From assembly GCF_001806325.1 (NCBI RefSeq), contig NZ_CP017580.1, positions 1,798,001 through 1,862,000 of the forward strand: a stretch of DNA of 64,000 nucleotides, in the 5' to 3' direction. The position numbers were made by a program, and so were the translations under genes. This document shows positions 51,961 to 60,427 of the stretch, one piece after another. How positions within the stretch are numbered: the stretch's first letter is position 1; every line of letters starts with the position of its first letter. Under the pieces are notes generated by a model that saw only the letters and a list, made by a program, of their open reading frames with translations, ran no database searches and was not told the origin of the DNA. The DNA comes from Curtobacterium sp. BH-2-1-1 (lineage in GTDB: Bacteria; Actinomycetota; Actinomycetes; Actinomycetales; Microbacteriaceae).

Positions 51961-53334
51961 GTGCCGGTCTCCGTCTTCGATCTGTTCAGCATCGGGATCG
52001 GTCCGTCGAGTTCCCACACCGTCGGACCGATGCGGGCCGGACGTGCCTTCGCCGCCCGCGTGGCCGAGGCTCCCGTCGCGACGATCGCCGTCGACCTCTA
52101 CGGCTCCCTGGCCTCGACCGGCCAGGGCCACGGGACGCTCGGCGCGGTCGTCGCCGGCCTGATGGGGTCCGACCCCGAGACCGTGGACCCCGACGCGATG
52201 ACCCGATCGCTCGCCGAGCTCGAGGAGACCGGCGTGCTCCGGCTCCAGGATGGGGCGAGCGTCCCGTTCCGGCTCGCCGACATCGTGCTCCACCCGCTGA
52301 CGATGCTCCCCCGCCACCCGAACGCCATGCGGCTCCGCGCCGCCGACGCGTCCGGGGCGACCATCGCCGAGGAGACGTACTACTCGATCGGCGGCGGCTT
52401 CGTCACGAACGACTCCGAGGGGGACGTCGCCGAGACCGCGATCCCCGTCGACGACGCCGTGCCGTACCCGTTCTCGAGCGGCGCCGAGCTGCTCGCGGCC
52501 TGCGCGGCGAGCGGTCTGCCGGTCAGCGGGGTCGCACTCGCCAACGAGACCGCCACGCGCAGCACCGACGACGTCCGGGCCGGCCTCCTCCGCATCCACG
52601 GCGTCATGGAGTCCTGCGTCGAACGGTCCGTCGAACGCTCCGGCACGCTCCCGGGCGGGCTCACCGTGCGACGCCGCGCCGCGAACTGGTTCGAGCAGCT
52701 CACCGCCGACGACCCCGGGCACGACCCGCTCTTCGCGATGGAGTGGGTGAACCTCATGGCGATGGCCGTCAACGAGGAGAACGCCACCGGTGGGCGAGTG
52801 GTCACCGCGCCGACGAACGGTGCCGCCGGCATCATCCCCGCCGTCCTGTACTACGCGCTCACCTACGTGCCGACGGTCACGACGGCGAACCGCGACGACA
52901 CCGTGGTGCGCTTCCTGCTGACCGCGGGCGCCGTCGGTTCGATCTACAAGGAGCGCGCGTCGATCTCCGGCGCCGAGGTCGGCTGCCAGGGCGAGGTCGG
53001 ATCGGCGGCGTCGATGGCCGCCGCAGGGCTCGCCGAAGTGCTCGGAGGAACGCCCGAGCAGGTCGAGAACGCCGCCGAGATCGCCATGGAGCACAACCTC
53101 GGGCTCACCTGCGACCCGATCGGCGGGCTCGTCCAGATCCCGTGCATCGAGCGGAACGCCATCGCCGCGAACAAGGCGATCAACGCGGCGCGGATGGCGC
53201 TGCGGGGTGACGGCGTGCACCACGTGTCGCTCGACCAGGTCGTCGAGACGATGCGGCAGACCGGCGCCGACATGTCCACGAAGTACAAGGAGACCGCGAT
53301 GGGCGGGCTCGCGGTGAACGTCCCGCTCTGCTGA
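51961..53334 (+). CDS. sdaA: L-serine dehydratase, single-chain, iron-sulfur
   Basis: Converts L-serine to pyruvate and ammonia using a 4Fe-4S cluster. 457 residues, single-polypeptide type. N-terminal block [23 protein letters not shown] is the hallmark. Cluster cysteines are probable in [19 protein letters not shown], and the C-terminal VPLC whose last Cys serves as a lid ligand in the enterobacterial enzyme. TAGTGT (51949-51954) is 6 nt before the GTG, so the mRNA is leaderless. It stands alone, convergent with the aldolase gene. Confidence 0.96.
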   Translation: MPVSVFDLFSIGIGPSSSHTVGPMRAGRAFAARVAEAPVATIAVDLYGSLASTGQGHGTLGAVVAGLMGSDPETVDPDAMTRSLAELEETGVLRLQDGASVPFRLADIVLHPLTMLPRHPNAMRLRAADASGATIAEETYYSIGGGFVTNDSEGDVAETAIPVDDAVPYPFSSGAELLAACAASGLPVSGVALANETATRSTDDVRAGLLRIHGVMESCVERSVERSGTLPGGLTVRRRAANWFEQLTADDPGHDPLFAMEWVNLMAMAVNEENATGGRVVTAPTNGAAGIIPAVLYYALTYVPTVTTANRDDTVVRFLLTAGAVGSIYKERASISGAEVGCQGEVGSAASMAAAGLAEVLGGTPEQVENAAEIAMEHNLGLTCDPIGGLVQIPCIERNAIAANKAINAARMALRGDGVHHVSLDQVVETMRQTGADMSTKYKETAMGGLAVNVPLC

Positions 53335-53352
53335 GCTCCGCCCTCGGGCGGG

Positions 53353-54189
53353 TCAGCCGTGCAGCAGCGTCAGCAGCCGGGCCGTCTCGGTGGCGATGGC
53401 GTCGCGCCCTGCGGAGACGTACTTGCGGGGATCGACCACGTCCGGACCTTCGTCGAGCACCGCTCGCAGGGCCCGGGTGAAGAGGCCGTTCAGGTGCGTG
53501 GAGATGTTGATCTTCGTCATGCCCGCCCGGACGGCTGCCCGCAGCTCGTCGTCCGACAGCCCCGAGGAGCCGTGCAGGACGAGCGGGACCGGCACCGTGG
53601 CGCGGAGCTGCTCGACGAGCGTCCGGTCCACCGACGCCTCGCGCGTCTGCATCGCGTGGGACGTCCCGACGGCGACCGCCAGTGCGTCCACACCGGTGTC
53701 GGCGACGAAGGCAGCGGCGTCGTGCGGATCCGTGCGCACACCGGGAGCGTGCACGCCGTCCTTGCCGCCCACCTCACCGAGCTCGGCCTCGATCGCGACC
53801 CCGGCGTCGTGGCACCGGACTGCCAGTCGGCGGGTGGCCTCCACGTTCGCGGCGAAGTCGAGGTGCGATCCGTCGTACATGATCGAGTCCACCCCGAGGT
53901 CGATGCCGGCGAGCACGAGCTCGGGGTCCTCGATGTGGTCGAGGTGCACGAGGACCTCGACGTCCGCGGACCGCGCGATCGCCGCGGTCGCCGTCGTGAT
54001 CGGGGCGAGGCCGCCGTGGTAGCGGACGCAGTTCTCGCTGATCTGCAGGACCACGGGGAGCCCCGCTCGCTCGGCGCCGGCGACGATCGCCTCGGCGTGT
54101 TCCAGCAGCACCACGTTGAACGCCCCGACGCCGCGGTGTGCGGTCCGTGCGGCGTCGAGCAGTCCGGTGAGGGCGAGGTCGGTGATCAT
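53353..54189 (-). CDS. Class II ketose-bisphosphate aldolase (tagatose/fructose type)
   Basis: 278-residue zinc aldolase of the GatY/KbaY/Fba family. Zinc and substrate residues: VLVHLDHIEDPE (HLDH), MYDGSHLDF, EAELGEVGGKDGV, LVLHGSSGLSDDE and KINISTHLN. It cleaves tagatose- or fructose-1,6-bisphosphate to two triose phosphates. Context (PfkB kinase, deacetylase, SIS deaminase, kinase in one operon) points to tagatose-1,6-bisphosphate. It is the last gene of the leftward operon; its ATG overlaps the PfkB stop (ATGA). Confidence 0.93.
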   Translation of the reverse strand: MITDLALTGLLDAARTAHRGVGAFNVVLLEHAEAIVAGAERAGLPVVLQISENCVRYHGGLAPITTATAAIARSADVEVLVHLDHIEDPELVLAGIDLGVDSIMYDGSHLDFAANVEATRRLAVRCHDAGVAIEAELGEVGGKDGVHAPGVRTDPHDAAAFVADTGVDALAVAVGTSHAMQTREASVDRTLVEQLRATVPVPLVLHGSSGLSDDELRAAVRAGMTKINISTHLNGLFTRALRAVLDEGPDVVDPRKYVSAGRDAIATETARLLTLLHG

Positions 54190-55184
54190 GCGTGGCTCCA
54201 GGTCGGGTCGGAGGGTCGTGTGCCGGACCGGGCACCGTCGTCGTCCGCGAGGAACCGGCGGACGGCGTCGACGTCGACCTCGCCGGCGACGGGCCGGAGG
54301 ACGGCGGCGGCGCCGAACGCGGCAGCGGATCGGAGCGCGGCGTGGTCGACGCCAGGCGTGGACGGCGCGGTCGTGGTCGGACTCGTCGGGCCGTCGGACG
54401 ACCCGCGCAACAGCGCGGCGAGGAGCCCGGCGGTGGCCGCGTCGCCGGCACCCGTGGGGTTACCGGAGACTCCGGGGACGGCGCGCACCTCGGTGACCCC
54501 GGTGCGCGTGTGTGCCGCCAGACCGGCCGCGCCACGGGACACCACGACGGCGCCCGCGCCACGGTCGAGCAGCTGCAGGGCGCCGCTCCGCTCGTCGTCG
54601 GCACCGGTCGCCTCGAGGAGTTCGTCGCGGTTGGGCTTGCAGATCGTCGCCCCGGCGTCGGCGGCCGCGAGGAGCGCACCACCCGGACAGTCGACGAGGC
54701 TCGGCACCCCGCGCATCCGAGCGGCGGCCACCCAGTCCGCGACGACGCCCGGATCGGCGCGGTGCGGCAGGGACCCCGAGACGACGAGGAACTCGACGTC
54801 GCCGTCGAGCTGCTGACCGATCACGTCCGTGACGGCGACCCACTCGTCGGTGGTCACCTCGGGTCCGGGCTCGCCGAACATCGTCGGGTGCTCGACGTCG
54901 TCGACGACGGTGACCGTGGTGCGGGTCTCCCCCGTCACCGCGATGTCGACGTGCGTGAGACCGAGGGCGTCGAGGCCGTCGGCGATCCACCGACCGGGAG
55001 CCGCGCCGAGCGGCAGGACGGCGCGGGACGGGATCCCGACCGCGTCGAGCACCCGCCCGACGTTGAGGCCCTTGCCACCCGGACGACGGGCGAGGTCCAG
55101 GACGCGCTGCGTCGTCCCGACGTGCTGACGGGCGACACGGTAGGTCACGTCCACCGCCGGGTTGGGCGTCACGATGAGGATCAC
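54186..55184 (-). CDS. PfkB-family phosphofructo-/tagatose-kinase
   Basis: 332-residue sugar-phosphate kinase, 1-phosphofructokinase/tagatose-6-phosphate kinase branch. ILIVTPNPAVDVTYRV at the start, RRPGGKGLNVGRVLDAVG (substrate loop), TICKPNRDELLEATG, and the catalytic GNPTGAGDAATAGLLAAL (GAGD base Asp). It would form tagatose-1,6-bisphosphate from tagatose-6-phosphate. Contains an insert near 275-290 rich in Ser/Thr/Pro. GTG start overlaps the deacetylase stop (GTGA). Confidence 0.93.
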   Translation of the reverse strand: MILIVTPNPAVDVTYRVARQHVGTTQRVLDLARRPGGKGLNVGRVLDAVGIPSRAVLPLGAAPGRWIADGLDALGLTHVDIAVTGETRTTVTVVDDVEHPTMFGEPGPEVTTDEWVAVTDVIGQQLDGDVEFLVVSGSLPHRADPGVVADWVAAARMRGVPSLVDCPGGALLAAADAGATICKPNRDELLEATGADDERSGALQLLDRGAGAVVVSRGAAGLAAHTRTGVTEVRAVPGVSGNPTGAGDAATAGLLAALLRGSSDGPTSPTTTAPSTPGVDHAALRSAAAFGAAAVLRPVAGEVDVDAVRRFLADDDGARSGTRPSDPTWSHA

Positions 55185-56329
55185 CGGTGCACCGCCGCGG
55201 TCGTCCGCAGGTCGAGGACGCGCCAGGGCTCCGACCGCGCGGCACTGCTGGGGCCCTCGTCGATCACGAGCAGGTCGGCGGGAGCGCCGACCGAGAGCGG
55301 CGCCGGGAGGCCGAGCAGGCGTGCCGGTCGCGCCGACGTCGCCGCGACGACCTCGGGCAGCGGGGTGCCACCGTCGAGGAGGCGTCGGGCGGCGTCCCGC
55401 ACGGTGATGGTGCTGCCGGCGAGGGACGAGCCGTCGGTGAGCAGCGCGACGCCGTCACGGACCGAGACCGCCGAACCCGCGATCGCGTGCTCGCCGTCGC
55501 CGCAGCCCGTGGCGGCCATCGCGTCCGAGACGAGCACGAGGCGGTCCGGCGCGGCTCGCCGCACGAGTTCGACCGCCGCGGGATCGAGGTGGTGCCCGTC
55601 GACGATGCACTCGACCAGGACACGGTCGTCGGTCAGGGCGACGCCGACCGGGCCCGGCCGTCGGTGGTGCAGTGGAGGCATGCCGTTGAAGAGGTGCGTG
55701 ACGAGGGTGGCACCGGCGTCGATCGCTGCGCGCGTCTCGTCGGCGGAGGCATCGGTGTGGCCGATCGCGACGACGACGCCGGCGTCGACGAGGCGGCCCA
55801 CGGCGTCGATCGCTCCGGGGAGTTCCGGTGCGAGCGTGACGATCCGGAGCGCGCCGTCCGCCGCTGTGAGGAAGTCGTCGAGCTCCGCCGGGTCCGGTGC
55901 GTGCAGGAGGTCCGACCGGTGGGCACCGCGGCGCGCGGGTGACAGCCACGGTCCCTCGAGGTGGAGCCCGGCGAGCGTGCCCTCGGCGACGAGGACACGG
56001 AGGCGTCCGAGTGCTGCGCGCGTCTCGGCGACCGGGCCCGTCGCGACGGACGCGATGAGCGACGTCGTCCCGCGTGCGCGGTGGTGGCCCGCAGCGAGCG
56101 CGGCACCGTCCGTCGTGGCCGTGGCGAAGTCGTGCCCGAGCGCCCCGTGGGCGTGCAGGTCGACCGCCCCCGGCAGCAGCGTTCCCTCGATCGTCACCGC
56201 GGTGTCGGTCCGCGGGGGCGTCCCGGATCCGCTCTCGAGGACCGTACCGGCGTCGTCGACCGCCAACCACCCGTCGTGGAGGTCGTGCGTCGCGGTGAGG
56301 ATCCGCCGCGCACGCACCAGGGTGCTCAT
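55181..56329 (-). CDS. nagA: N-acetylhexosamine-6-phosphate deacetylase
   Basis: 382-residue amidohydrolase of the NagA/AgaA family. DLHAHGALGHDF gives the metal site His pair, HLEGPWLSPARRGAH the family signature, AIGHTDAS and THLFNGMPPLHHR further ligands, and LVSDAMAATG the catalytic Asp. It removes acetate from GlcNAc-6-P or GalNAc-6-P. With the SIS and PfkB/aldolase genes the GalNAc (AgaA) reading is favoured, though GlcNAc cannot be excluded by sequence. The ATG overlaps the ROK kinase stop (ATGA). Confidence 0.93.
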   Translation of the reverse strand: MSTLVRARRILTATHDLHDGWLAVDDAGTVLESGSGTPPRTDTAVTIEGTLLPGAVDLHAHGALGHDFATATTDGAALAAGHHRARGTTSLIASVATGPVAETRAALGRLRVLVAEGTLAGLHLEGPWLSPARRGAHRSDLLHAPDPAELDDFLTAADGALRIVTLAPELPGAIDAVGRLVDAGVVVAIGHTDASADETRAAIDAGATLVTHLFNGMPPLHHRRPGPVGVALTDDRVLVECIVDGHHLDPAAVELVRRAAPDRLVLVSDAMAATGCGDGEHAIAGSAVSVRDGVALLTDGSSLAGSTITVRDAARRLLDGGTPLPEVVAATSARPARLLGLPAPLSVGAPADLLVIDEGPSSAARSEPWRVLDLRTTAAVHR

Positions 56330-57231
56330 GCGTGCACCTCGGCGTCGAGCGCCGTGCGCGCCATCAGCCCGGCACCGATGGCACCGGCGGCATCGCCGTG
56401 CCGTGCCGGGGCGAGGACCGGGACGCGCAACCCCGGGAGCCGTTCGACGAGGGCCGTCCGGAGCGGATCGAACAGCAGCGGGCCGGACTCGGCCAGTCCC
56501 CCGCCCACGATGATCGTGTGGCAGCCGGCGACCGTCGTGGTCCACGCCAGGGCGTCCGCGAGCACGTCGATGCACTCGTGCCAGGCCGTGGTGGCCACCG
56601 GGTCCCCGGCGCGGACGCGGAGCATCGCCTCGTGTGCCGAGGTGGAGCCCGACCGACGGGCGACTCCCCCTGCGGACGCGATCTCCTCGACGCGGCGCCC
56701 CGCGTGCGGCCCGGCGGGGATCCGGACCTGTCCGATCTCCCCCGCCCAACCGCCGCCCCCGACGACCACGCCGTCGACGACGAGGGCACTCGCGAGTCCG
56801 GTGCCGACCGGGACGAAGGCGACGGAACCACGGGTGAGCGCCGGTGCCGCGCCGGAGGTCTCCGCCAGGGCGCCGGCACGCACGTCGTGTCCGAAGGCCA
56901 GCGGGACGTCGATCCCCCGTGCGGCGAACTCGGCCCGGACCCGGTCCCGCACCGGGACGTCCCGCCACCCGAGGTTCACCGCGAGGACGACGGTGCCGGC
57001 CCCGTCGTCCACGACACCCGGCGTCACGAGGCCCACCGCATCGAGGTCGCCACGGCGCAGCGCCCGTTCGGCGAGCTCCGCCACGACGGTGGCGAGCATC
57101 GTCGCGTCGGTGTCGCCGCGCGGCGTCGGGACGCGGGTCTCGTCGAGGACGAGTCCGTCGGCGCCGGTCAGTCGGGCCTTGATGCCCGTGCCGCCGACGT
57201 CGACCCCGAGCACCGCGCCTGCACCGCGCAT
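56326..57231 (-). CDS. ROK-family sugar kinase lacking the zinc motif
   Basis: 301-residue ROK kinase. ATP site VLGVDVGGTGIKARL at residues 7-21, GLVTPGVVDDGAG, and FGHDVRAGALAE (catalytic Asp region); the glucose-type E and H positions follow AGEIGQVRI. The usual zinc cluster (C-x-C-G-x2-G-C) after the catalytic region is absent: here GPHAGRRVEEIAS holds no cysteine. It would phosphorylate the imported free amino sugar at O-6, which is needed because the importer is ABC-type, not PTS. Overlaps the next and previous genes. Confidence 0.9.
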   Translation of the reverse strand: MRGAGAVLGVDVGGTGIKARLTGADGLVLDETRVPTPRGDTDATMLATVVAELAERALRRGDLDAVGLVTPGVVDDGAGTVVLAVNLGWRDVPVRDRVRAEFAARGIDVPLAFGHDVRAGALAETSGAAPALTRGSVAFVPVGTGLASALVVDGVVVGGGGWAGEIGQVRIPAGPHAGRRVEEIASAGGVARRSGSTSAHEAMLRVRAGDPVATTAWHECIDVLADALAWTTTVAGCHTIIVGGGLAESGPLLFDPLRTALVERLPGLRVPVLAPARHGDAAGAIGAGLMARTALDAEVHA

Positions 57232-58109
57232 CAGGTGAGGATGACCGAACGGGTGAGCGAGCGGGGGTTGTCCGGGTCGAGGCCGCGTCCCTCGGCGAGG
57301 GCGACCGCGAACCGGTGCACCACGACGAGCCCGGCGATCGGGTCGAGGTCGTGCTGGACGAAGCGCGCACCGGTCGCAGCGACCTCGTCCGCGAGCCCCT
57401 CCGGCGCGGTTCCGAGCGACCAGACGAGTCGGCCGGGCTGGGCGATCGCGATCGGACCGTGCCGGTAGTCCATGGCGGGGTAGGACTCCGCCCAGAACTG
57501 CGCTGCCTCGCGCGTCTTGAGGGCGGCCTCGAACGTGAGGCCGACCGCCGGACCGCGGCCCACGAAGGTGACCTGCTCAGCATCGAGGAGGTCGTCGATC
57601 GGGAGGCCGAGGGCGGTCTCGGCCTGTGCTGCGAGGGCGTCCACGTCGTCACCGATCGACGCACGGAGGAGCGCGAGCGTGGTCGTCGCGAAGCGCGTCT
57701 GCACGACCGAGCGCTCGTCGGCGAAGGGCAGTGCCACGACGACGTCGGCGACGGCGGCGGCCGGGCTGTCCGGGACCGCGGTGACGAGCACGGTGCGTCG
57801 GCCGCGCAGGGCCTGCAACAGGTCCACGATCTCGGTCGTGGTGCCGGACCGGCTGATCGTCACGACCCGGTCGTAGTCGCGGCCGATCGGGTACTCCGAG
57901 CCGGCGAAGGCGTCCGTCACGCCCAGGCCCGCCTGCTCACGGGCGACGGCGTAGCTCATCGCGATGAACCAGCTCGTCCCGCAGCCGACCACGGCCACGC
58001 GTTCTCCGGGCTGGGGGAGCGACGCCTCGAACGACGAGAGGAGCGCGGCGGCAGCGCGCCACGTCTCCGGCTGCGACGTCAGTTCTGCGCTCACGAAGGT
58101 GTCGGTCAT
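57231..58109 (-). CDS. SIS-domain sugar isomerase/deaminase (AgaS-like)
   Basis: 292 residues, two SIS domains. First: VGCGTSWFIAMSYA and SRSGTTTEIVDLLQA; second: GRGPAVGLTFEAALKTRE followed by AMDYRHGPIA, typical of AgaS/GlmS-type isomerases. In the Aga pathway this enzyme turns galactosamine-6-phosphate into tagatose-6-phosphate and ammonia, fitting the next four genes. First gene of the leftward operon; promoter upstream has TTCCAT, 17 bp, TACGCT. TGATG overlap with the ROK kinase. Confidence 0.92.
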   Translation of the reverse strand: MTDTFVSAELTSQPETWRAAAALLSSFEASLPQPGERVAVVGCGTSWFIAMSYAVAREQAGLGVTDAFAGSEYPIGRDYDRVVTISRSGTTTEIVDLLQALRGRRTVLVTAVPDSPAAAVADVVVALPFADERSVVQTRFATTTLALLRASIGDDVDALAAQAETALGLPIDDLLDAEQVTFVGRGPAVGLTFEAALKTREAAQFWAESYPAMDYRHGPIAIAQPGRLVWSLGTAPEGLADEVAATGARFVQHDLDPIAGLVVVHRFAVALAEGRGLDPDNPRSLTRSVILT

Positions 58110-58154
58110 GGGTGCCTTCCGGTCCGGTTCGATCCGGGTGATCGATGATGAGGA

Positions 58155-58183
58155 AGCGTAGCGAGCGATCGTGCGCGATGGAA
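58155..58183 (-). promoter_or_regulatory. Promoter of the leftward amino-sugar operon
   Basis: On the minus strand TTCCAT (-35), a 17-bp spacer and TACGCT (-10, plus-strand bases 58155-58160) lie about 46 nt upstream of the SIS gene start. Good spacing and hexamers for a housekeeping promoter. Confidence 0.6.
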
Positions 58184-58194
58184 GAGCAAAACGT

Positions 58195-58215
58195 CATTCC
58201 CGATCATCAGGGATG
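58195..58215. promoter_or_regulatory. Candidate DeoR operator
   Basis: CATTCCC-7-nt centre-GGGATG forms an imperfect dyad in the 132-bp gap between the divergent operons and upstream of both promoters. GATCATC/GATGATG-like words also occur at 58140-58150 and near 59143. This is where the DeoR repressor would be expected to bind. Confidence 0.5.
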
Positions 58216-58241
58216 CGCGGTGACGCCATAAGATGGCCGAC

Positions 58242-59030
58242 ATGACCCCTCAACAGCGGCTCAACGCCCTGCTCGAACTGGTGAGCGAACGCGGCAACGT
58301 GTCGATCGCCGAGATCGGGGAGCTGCTCGGGATCTCGCCCGCGACCGCCCGACGCGACCTCGCGACGCTGGCGGACCAGCGCCTGGTCACCCGCACCCAC
58401 GGCGGTGCCGCGGCGCTCGGGGCAGGCTACGAACTGCCACTGCAGTACAAGATCGCCCGTCAGGCCGAGGCGAAGACCGCGATCGCCCGCGCCGCCTCGC
58501 GGCTGGTGCAGCCCGGCGACACCGTCGGGTTGAACGGGGGGACGACGACGACCGAGGTCGCCCGTGAGCTCGGCAAGAGCGAGCGCTTCACCCGGGCGGA
58601 CGGCGAGTACGGGGTGACGATCGTCACCAACGCGTTGAACATCGGGTACGAGCTGTCGGTCCGCGCCAACGTCAAGATCGTGGTCACGGGCGGCGTCGCG
58701 CGGCGGCAGTCCTACGAGCTCGTGGGCCCGCTCGTCCGGGACACCCTGGACGAGTTCGCGCTCGACGTGGTCGTGCTCGGTGTCGACGGGCTGAGCGGCC
58801 AGTACGGCGCCACGACCATGCACGAGGGCGAGGCGGAGGTCAGTCGGCACTTCGCGTCCGTCGGGCGCCGGGTGATCGTGGTCGCCGACTCGACCAAGAT
58901 CGAACGGGCGACCTTCGCGCGGATCTGTCCGCTCGACCGGATCGACGCACTCGTCACCGACCAGCCCGTCCCGTCGGCGTTCGCCGCGGAGCTCGCCAGT
59001 GCCGGTGTGGAGCTCGTCGTCGCCGACTGA
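58242..59030 (+). CDS. DeoR-family regulator of the amino-sugar operons
   Basis: 262-residue repressor. HTH (about 8-58): LVSERGNVSIAEIGELLGIS then RRDLATLADQRLVTRTHGGA, the DeoR signature. The C-terminal sugar-phosphate sensor has NGGTTTTEVARELG and VVADSTKI. It should be released by an amino-sugar phosphate. Start: an ATG at 58233 overlaps the TAAGAT -10 (58229-58234), so the real start is 58242, 7 nt downstream of the hexamer and leaderless. Divergent from the operon it likely controls; first gene before the transporter. Confidence 0.93.
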   Translation: MTPQQRLNALLELVSERGNVSIAEIGELLGISPATARRDLATLADQRLVTRTHGGAAALGAGYELPLQYKIARQAEAKTAIARAASRLVQPGDTVGLNGGTTTTEVARELGKSERFTRADGEYGVTIVTNALNIGYELSVRANVKIVVTGGVARRQSYELVGPLVRDTLDEFALDVVVLGVDGLSGQYGATTMHEGEAEVSRHFASVGRRVIVVADSTKIERATFARICPLDRIDALVTDQPVPSAFAAELASAGVELVVAD

Positions 59031-59127
59031 GCGGACGAGTCCTCCGGGGGACTCCCCGGCGTAGGTCTGTGCACGACGTTTCGATCGTGTAAAACCATCC
59101 ACACCCTCCCCATGAGCGTTCGTTGAG

Positions 59128-59145
59128 CGCCTATTGTGCATTCAT
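59128..59145 (+). promoter_or_regulatory. Putative -10 for oxidoreductase/ABC operon
   Basis: TATTGT, about 55 nt before the ATG at 59191, with a GATCGATTCGG/CATGAT region downstream that resembles the operator-like words near 58140. Suggests shared control with the leftward operon. Confidence 0.35.
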
Positions 59146-59190
59146 GATCGATTCGGCATCATGGGCGTCACAATCACGCAAGGGAGCGAG

Positions 59191-60405
59191 ATGAGCATGG
59201 GTGACGCGTTCACAGGACGACCACTACGGGTCGGCATCGTCGGCATGGGGCAGCGTGCGGCGATCGCCCGCCACGTGGCCGAGGCGGCTGCCGCCGCTCC
59301 CGACCTGGAGGCGCGGGTCGTCGCCGTCGCCGAGGTCACCCAGCAGGGGCGCGAGCGTGCCCGGGCCGAGTACCCGGACGCCCTCGTCGTCGAGCACCAC
59401 GGGGGACTCGTCGGGGTCGTCGACGCGGCGATCGTGACGACCCCCGACTGGACGCACGCCGCGATCGCGATCGACCTGCTCCGCGCCGGCATCGCGGTCT
59501 ACCTCGAGAAGCCCATGGCCATCACGGTCGAGGACGCCGACGCCGTCCTCGACACCGCGGCGGAGACCGGCACGCCGCTGTACGTCGGGCACAACTTCCG
59601 TCACGCCGCGGTCGTGCGGCTGATGCGCGAGATCGTCGACCGCGGGGAGATCGGCCAGGTCAAGGCGGTCTGGTGCCGGCACTTCGTCGGCAACGGCGGC
59701 GATTACTACTTCAAAGACTGGCACGCCGACCGCACCAAGGTGAACTCCCTGCTCCTGCAGAAGGCCAGCCACGACCTCGACGTCATCCACGCGCTCGGCG
59801 GAGGGGACACCGCGCGGGTCGTCGGCATGGGGTCGCTGTCGGTCTACGGCGACGTCACCGACCGTCGCGACCGCAGCGGCGAGCTCATGGGGGACTGGTT
59901 CTCCCTCGACAACTGGCCGCCCCTCGAGCAGACCGGGTTGAACCCCGTCGTCGACGTCGAGGACGTGTCGATGGTGATGATGACCCTCGACAACGGTGTG
60001 CAGGCGAGTTACGAGCAGTGCCACTTCACGCCGGACTACTGGCGCAACTACACGGTCATCGGGACCGAGGGACGGCTCGAGAACATCGGCGACACCGGCG
60101 GTGGCGTCGTGAAGGTCTGGAGCCGTCGTCGCGGCTGGGACGTCGCGGGGGATCGCGAGTACCCGATCGACGGGGTCGCCGCCGGCCACGCCGATGCCGA
60201 CCTCCTCACCATGACCGAGTTCCTCCGGCACGTCGCGCTGGGGGAGCCGACGACCCTCGCGCCGATCGCGGCCCGTGCCGCCGTCGCCGCAGGAGCGCTC
60301 GCGACCCGGTCGCTCCGGAACGGCTCCGTCCCCATCGACGTCCCGCCGCTCGCGGCCTCGACGATCGCCCACTTCACCGACCCCACCCCGGCCGTCACCC
60401 GCTGA
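59191..60405 (+). CDS. Gfo/Idh/MocA-family oxidoreductase
   Basis: 404-residue NAD(P)-dependent sugar oxidoreductase. Rossmann start VGIVGMGQRA (residues 14-23), EKPMAITVEDADAV (catalytic Lys-Pro), GHNFRHAAVVRLM, and DLDVIHALGG in the substrate half. Members oxidise or epimerise sugars and inositols; the amino-sugar context suggests a sugar derivative as substrate. Two ATGs are possible, 59191 and 59197, behind AAGGGAG at 59180-59186; the spacing to 59197 is nearer the ideal, 59191 is used as the longer form. Confidence 0.9.
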   Translation: MSMGDAFTGRPLRVGIVGMGQRAAIARHVAEAAAAAPDLEARVVAVAEVTQQGRERARAEYPDALVVEHHGGLVGVVDAAIVTTPDWTHAAIAIDLLRAGIAVYLEKPMAITVEDADAVLDTAAETGTPLYVGHNFRHAAVVRLMREIVDRGEIGQVKAVWCRHFVGNGGDYYFKDWHADRTKVNSLLLQKASHDLDVIHALGGGDTARVVGMGSLSVYGDVTDRRDRSGELMGDWFSLDNWPPLEQTGLNPVVDVEDVSMVMMTLDNGVQASYEQCHFTPDYWRNYTVIGTEGRLENIGDTGGGVVKVWSRRRGWDVAGDREYPIDGVAAGHADADLLTMTEFLRHVALGEPTTLAPIAARAAVAAGALATRSLRNGSVPIDVPPLAASTIAHFTDPTPAVTR

Positions 60406-60427
60406 CGGACTCGCGAAAGGACACCCG

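Noticed and set aside
58233..58241. Upstream ATG (MAD...) as the DeoR start
   Set aside because: It overlaps the TAAGAT -10 hexamer; transcription would begin after it, so it cannot be translated.
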